Shown here one piece after another: positions 60,964 through 64,000 of a stretch of DNA of 64,000 nt; within the stretch, counting starts at the first letter, position 1, and every line of letters begins with the position of its first letter. Under the pieces are notes generated by a model. It was not told where the DNA came from and ran no database searches. It saw only the letters and a program-made list of their open reading frames with translations. Both the position numbers and the translations under genes were made by a program. The DNA is from Chryseobacterium oncorhynchi (GTDB lineage Bacteria > Bacteroidota > Bacteroidia > Flavobacteriales > Weeksellaceae), in contig NZ_PPEI02000004.1 in the NCBI RefSeq assembly GCF_002899895.1, forward strand, positions 62,001 to 126,000. Direction: 5' to 3'.

Positions 60964-62859
60964 ATGAATTACGTTTCTGCAGAAAATCTTACCAAATCCT
61001 ACGGCATCAAAGTTTTGTTTGAAAACATTTCTTTTCACATCAATGAAGGAGACAAAATTGCCATTGTTGCCAAAAACGGAAGTGGAAAATCTACCCTTCT
61101 GAAAATTCTAATGGGTAAAGAAATTGCAGACAGTGGTACTGCGATCATCAACAAAGATATTCAGGTTGTTTTATTTGACCAGGAAATCGATTATGATCCC
61201 AATCTCAACATTGAGGAATTTATGATGACATTGGATTCTAAACCTATTCTTGCCCTGAAGAACTATCACAAGTCTCTTCATTCTACCGATAATGACTTTA
61301 TTGAAAAAGCATTAGCTGACATGGAAGCTCACAAAGCCTGGGATCTTGAAAATGAAATGAAGCAGATTCTTTCTCAGCTTAAGATTACTGATCTTGAAGC
61401 AAAAATGGGAACGCTTTCTGGAGGCCAGATCAAACGTGTAGCATTAGCAAAATTATTGACAGAAACCAGAGCTGAGCACAGACATACTCTACTGATTATG
61501 GATGAGCCTACCAACCACCTGGATGTGGATATGGTAGAATGGCTTGAAAATTATTTAACGAAAGCAAAAATCACCCTATTACTTGTTACCCACGACAGGT
61601 ATTTTCTAGACAGTGTCTGTGATATTATCTGGGAAATGGAGGACGGAAACCTTTATTTTCACAATGGTTCATATGCTACTTATCTTGAGAACAAAATGAT
61701 TCGTGAGGATAATCTCAATGCAACCATTGATAAAGCCAACAACCTTTACAGAAAGGAACTGGAATGGATGCGAAGACAGCCTAAAGCAAGAACCACAAAG
61801 TCCAAAAGCAGAATTGATTCTTTTTACGAAACTGAAAAGGTGGCTAAAACAGACACCAGAAAACAGGGTCTGGAACTGGATTTTGAAATGAAGCGTCTCG
61901 GCAATAAAGTTCTTGAGCTGAAAAACATTGATAAAAGTTTTGGCAACAAAGTATTATTAAAGGATTTCAGTTATCAATTTCAACGTGGTGAGAAAGTAGG
62001 AATCATCGGGAAAAATGGAGCGGGGAAATCTACTCTTCTTAATATCATTCAGGGTTTTGAAAAATATGATAATGGTGAGATTGAAACCGGAGAAACTATT
62101 TCTTTTGGATATTTTGCCCAAAAGGGACTTACCTATAAGGAAGATGAGCGTGTTATTGATTTTATTAAAGAAATTGCAGAATTCTATCCTTTAGCGAATG
62201 GAAAAAGTCTTTCTGCATCACAGTTTTTGAGATTATTCTTATTCGATGATCAGACGCAATACTCTCCTATTTCAAAGTTATCAGGTGGAGAAAAAAGAAG
62301 GCTGCATTTAATGTATATTCTTTATCAGAATCCTAACTTTTTAATTTTTGACGAACCTACAAATGATCTGGATCTTCCCACATTAACGGTTCTTGAAAAC
62401 TTTCTTCAACAATTCCAGGGATCTTTAATTATTGTTTCTCACGACAGATATTTCATGGACAGGATTGTAGATCATGTTCTTGCTTTTGAAGGAGATGGAA
62501 AAATAAGAGATTTTGTTGGAACCTTTTCGGAATACCGAGAAGCAAAAAGCAGAGAAGATGCCCTAGAAAAAAATACAGTTGTAAAACCTGAACCTGTTAA
62601 AGAAACTGTTTCTATTCCGGAAACTCCTCAATCTTCTAATGCTCCAAAAAGGAAACTAACCTTTAAGGAACAAAGGGAATTGGAAACTATTGAAAAAGAA
62701 ATGCCTGAGCTGGAAGAAAAGCGTGCAAAGATCTTGGACCAGCTTAATAATGAAAGTGATTATGAAAAAATAGCCGGTCTTTCCTCAGAACTGGAAACAA
62801 TTTCCGAAAAACTGGAAAACCATGAGATGAGATGGCTTGAATTACAGGAAGCATTATAA
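60964..62859 (+). CDS. ABC-F family ATPase (Uup-like)
   Basis: A 631-residue soluble protein with two ABC domains in tandem. First: Walker A AKNGSGKSTLL, signature LSGGQIKRVALA, Walker B LLIMDEPTNHLD. Second: Walker A GKNGAGKSTLL, signature LSGGEKRRLHLM, Walker B FLIFDEPTNDLD. A linker lies between, and a C-terminal coiled coil (about 555-631, KLTFKEQRELETIEKEMPEL) matches Uup. ABC-F proteins have no membrane domain and act on ribosomes (translation factors, antibiotic protection) or structured DNA. No resistance role is evident. Confidence 0.92.
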   Translation: MNYVSAENLTKSYGIKVLFENISFHINEGDKIAIVAKNGSGKSTLLKILMGKEIADSGTAIINKDIQVVLFDQEIDYDPNLNIEEFMMTLDSKPILALKNYHKSLHSTDNDFIEKALADMEAHKAWDLENEMKQILSQLKITDLEAKMGTLSGGQIKRVALAKLLTETRAEHRHTLLIMDEPTNHLDVDMVEWLENYLTKAKITLLLVTHDRYFLDSVCDIIWEMEDGNLYFHNGSYATYLENKMIREDNLNATIDKANNLYRKELEWMRRQPKARTTKSKSRIDSFYETEKVAKTDTRKQGLELDFEMKRLGNKVLELKNIDKSFGNKVLLKDFSYQFQRGEKVGIIGKNGAGKSTLLNIIQGFEKYDNGEIETGETISFGYFAQKGLTYKEDERVIDFIKEIAEFYPLANGKSLSASQFLRLFLFDDQTQYSPISKLSGGEKRRLHLMYILYQNPNFLIFDEPTNDLDLPTLTVLENFLQQFQGSLIIVSHDRYFMDRIVDHVLAFEGDGKIRDFVGTFSEYREAKSREDALEKNTVVKPEPVKETVSIPETPQSSNAPKRKLTFKEQRELETIEKEMPELEEKRAKILDQLNNESDYEKIAGLSSELETISEKLENHEMRWLELQEAL

Positions 62860-62872
62860 AATTTTGAGCTAA

Positions 62873-62915
62873 GAATTATGAATTGGTCATTAACATATGA
62901 ACCAATTCATAATTC
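62873..62915. terminator. Large hairpin between ABC-F and Gfo/Idh/MocA genes
   Basis: GAATTATGAATTGGT and its perfect 15-nt reverse complement are separated by 13 nt, between convergent stops at 62859 and 62926. No T-tract follows, so termination is possible but not sure. Confidence 0.55.
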
Positions 62916-62925
62916 ATAGTTTATA

Positions 62926-63981
62926 TTACAGCTTAACTATGTTTTGTTCTTTTGTACTTTTTAGTGAAGCGTCTATAATCTTCATATTCTGAATTACTTC
63001 TTTTCCCGGTGATGGTAAAGGATATCCAAATACAATATGTTCATAGATTTGCTGGTAATAATTCATATAATTTCCGGCCTCACTTGAAGTGAATGTTCTT
63101 ACTGTTTCGGAATTTTCATTGAGATAGTTTAAAATTCCGTCTGCCTCTTTCAAAGGCTCCATCCAATCTTTACCATAGACAGGAATTGCTCCGGCAACTA
63201 ATTCACTTTCCTGATTATCTGTTCTTTCCTGTAAAAAACTCCCTCTATCTCCATGAATGGTATAGGCATAATGAGCTTCTTTACTGAATACTGAAGATTT
63301 CAATCTTACCCTCAAATCATTTTTATAAAACAGCAAAATCTCGAAATAGTCATTAGCGAATTCCGGACCTTTCATGGAAAATACATCTGCAAAAAGCTTT
63401 TCGGGATAACCGAAATACTGTACAGCCTGATCCACAAGATGAGCACCAAGATCATGAAGTGACCCTGAGCCTGTCTGATCCGGATTTTCCTTATGTTGCT
63501 TTCCACTTGGTGTCGTACGGAAACGATCAAAACGGATTTCGGCTTCTTTGATATTCCCTAGTTTCCCATCAGCTAAAATCTTTTGTACCTGTAAGAAATC
63601 ACGATCAAATCTCCTGTTCTGATATACACTTAGAAATAAGCCCTTTTCTTCAGCAAGCTTTACCAGTTCCTCGGCTTCGGCAACATTTACGGTAAATGGT
63701 TTTTCAACAATAATATTTTTCCCGGCCTGAAGTGCTTTTTTTGCATATTCATAATGTGTTTGAACCGGTGTATTAACAATCACCAGCTCGACATCTGCAT
63801 TTTGAAGCATTTCGTCTACTGAGTGATAAATTGTTGCTTCAGGATATTTTTCTTTTGATTCCTCTTTACTTCTTTCTACCACAGCAGAAATAAAAAACCC
63901 CGGATGTTCTTTTAAAAAAGGGGCATGAAATACCTTGCCACTCATTCCAAAGGCGCAAAGCCCTGCTTTTACCAATTGCAT
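62926..63981 (-). CDS. Gfo/Idh/MocA family oxidoreductase
   Basis: A 351-residue NAD(P)-dependent enzyme. The N-terminal Rossmann domain starts LVKAGLCAFGMSGKVFHAPFL, and the active-site EKP motif is in GKNIIVEKPFTVN; the C-terminal GFO_IDH_MocA domain follows (from about residue 130, FDRFRTTPSG, GSGSLHDLGAHLVDQ). The family oxidises sugars, inositols or related alcohols; the substrate cannot be fixed. No signal peptide. The start is at 63981, near the window edge, so upstream control is not visible. Confidence 0.88.
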   Translation of the reverse strand: MQLVKAGLCAFGMSGKVFHAPFLKEHPGFFISAVVERSKEESKEKYPEATIYHSVDEMLQNADVELVIVNTPVQTHYEYAKKALQAGKNIIVEKPFTVNVAEAEELVKLAEEKGLFLSVYQNRRFDRDFLQVQKILADGKLGNIKEAEIRFDRFRTTPSGKQHKENPDQTGSGSLHDLGAHLVDQAVQYFGYPEKLFADVFSMKGPEFANDYFEILLFYKNDLRVRLKSSVFSKEAHYAYTIHGDRGSFLQERTDNQESELVAGAIPVYGKDWMEPLKEADGILNYLNENSETVRTFTSSEAGNYMNYYQQIYEHIVFGYPLPSPGKEVIQNMKIIDASLKSTKEQNIVKL

Positions 63982-64000
63982 ACTTTATTTTTTAGACAAA

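Noticed and set aside
60964-62859. ABC-F protein as an antibiotic resistance determinant
   Set aside because: Its Uup-like architecture with a C-terminal coiled coil and housekeeping context favour a general role; no resistance-type linker motif was recognised.

Overview
The window is AT-rich chromosomal DNA from a member of the Bacteroidota, most likely Chryseobacterium or a close relative in the Flavobacteriales. The reasons are type IX secretion (T9SS) C-terminal sorting tails on several secreted proteins, a T9SS plug protein, many promoters with the Bacteroidota -7 box TAnnTTTG, a SusC/FecA-like TonB-dependent receptor, and a cluster of tiny peptides with the bacteriocin-like leader typical of Chryseobacterium. 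I see no phage, insertion sequence, CRISPR array, rRNA or replication origin. Coding density is high and most of the region is housekeeping.

Layout. 1-7.3 kb: a gamma-carbonic-anhydrase-like protein (cut by the window edge), an Fe-S scaffold (NifU type), a flavin reductase and ferrochelatase in one run, then a secreted M4 metalloprotease, the T9SS plug protein and a metallo-beta-lactamase-fold hydrolase. 7.4-13.6 kb: a trehalose locus (MFS transporter, cytoplasmic trehalase, TonB-dependent receptor) with a divergent AraC regulator. 14.6-21.7 kb: a TetR regulator and a complete RND efflux system (adaptor, pump, outer-membrane channel), with copies of one palindromic operator in front of both the regulator gene and the pump genes. 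21.7-26 kb: an LpxA-like hexapeptide protein, miaA, yicC, gmk and nadA. 26.0-27.2 kb: five small Cys-rich bacteriocin-like peptides. 27.3-34.6 kb: a threonine-rich leader peptide followed by thrA (aspartokinase/homoserine dehydrogenase), thrB, thrC, folB, a DUF4403 protein and an RDD protein. 34.6 kb: tRNA-Cys, then a gene-poor stretch with hairpins and two small envelope proteins. 37-42.8 kb: a polytopic membrane protein, aroC, two thioredoxin-fold proteins, a DUF1232 protein and a fused PyrE-PyrF UMP synthase. 42.9-51.8 kb: a peptidase-like outer-membrane barrel protein, three tandem T9SS cargo proteins and a second large barrel. 51.9-64 kb: dus, deoC, an Lrp regulator, an endonuclease/phosphatase-family enzyme, trmD, an NDH-2-like dehydrogenase, a GH25 lysozyme-like protein, an unusual alpha/beta hydrolase, a deoxynucleotidase, an ABC-F ATPase and a Gfo/Idh/MocA oxidoreductase.

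Most interesting points: the bacteriocin-like peptide cluster, three members of which share a Cys-patterned core; the thr leader peptide; the TetR operator array; an internal four-cysteine insert in ferrochelatase next to an Fe-S scaffold gene; the eukaryote-order UMP synthase fusion; and a degenerate M1-type peptidase joined to a barrel.
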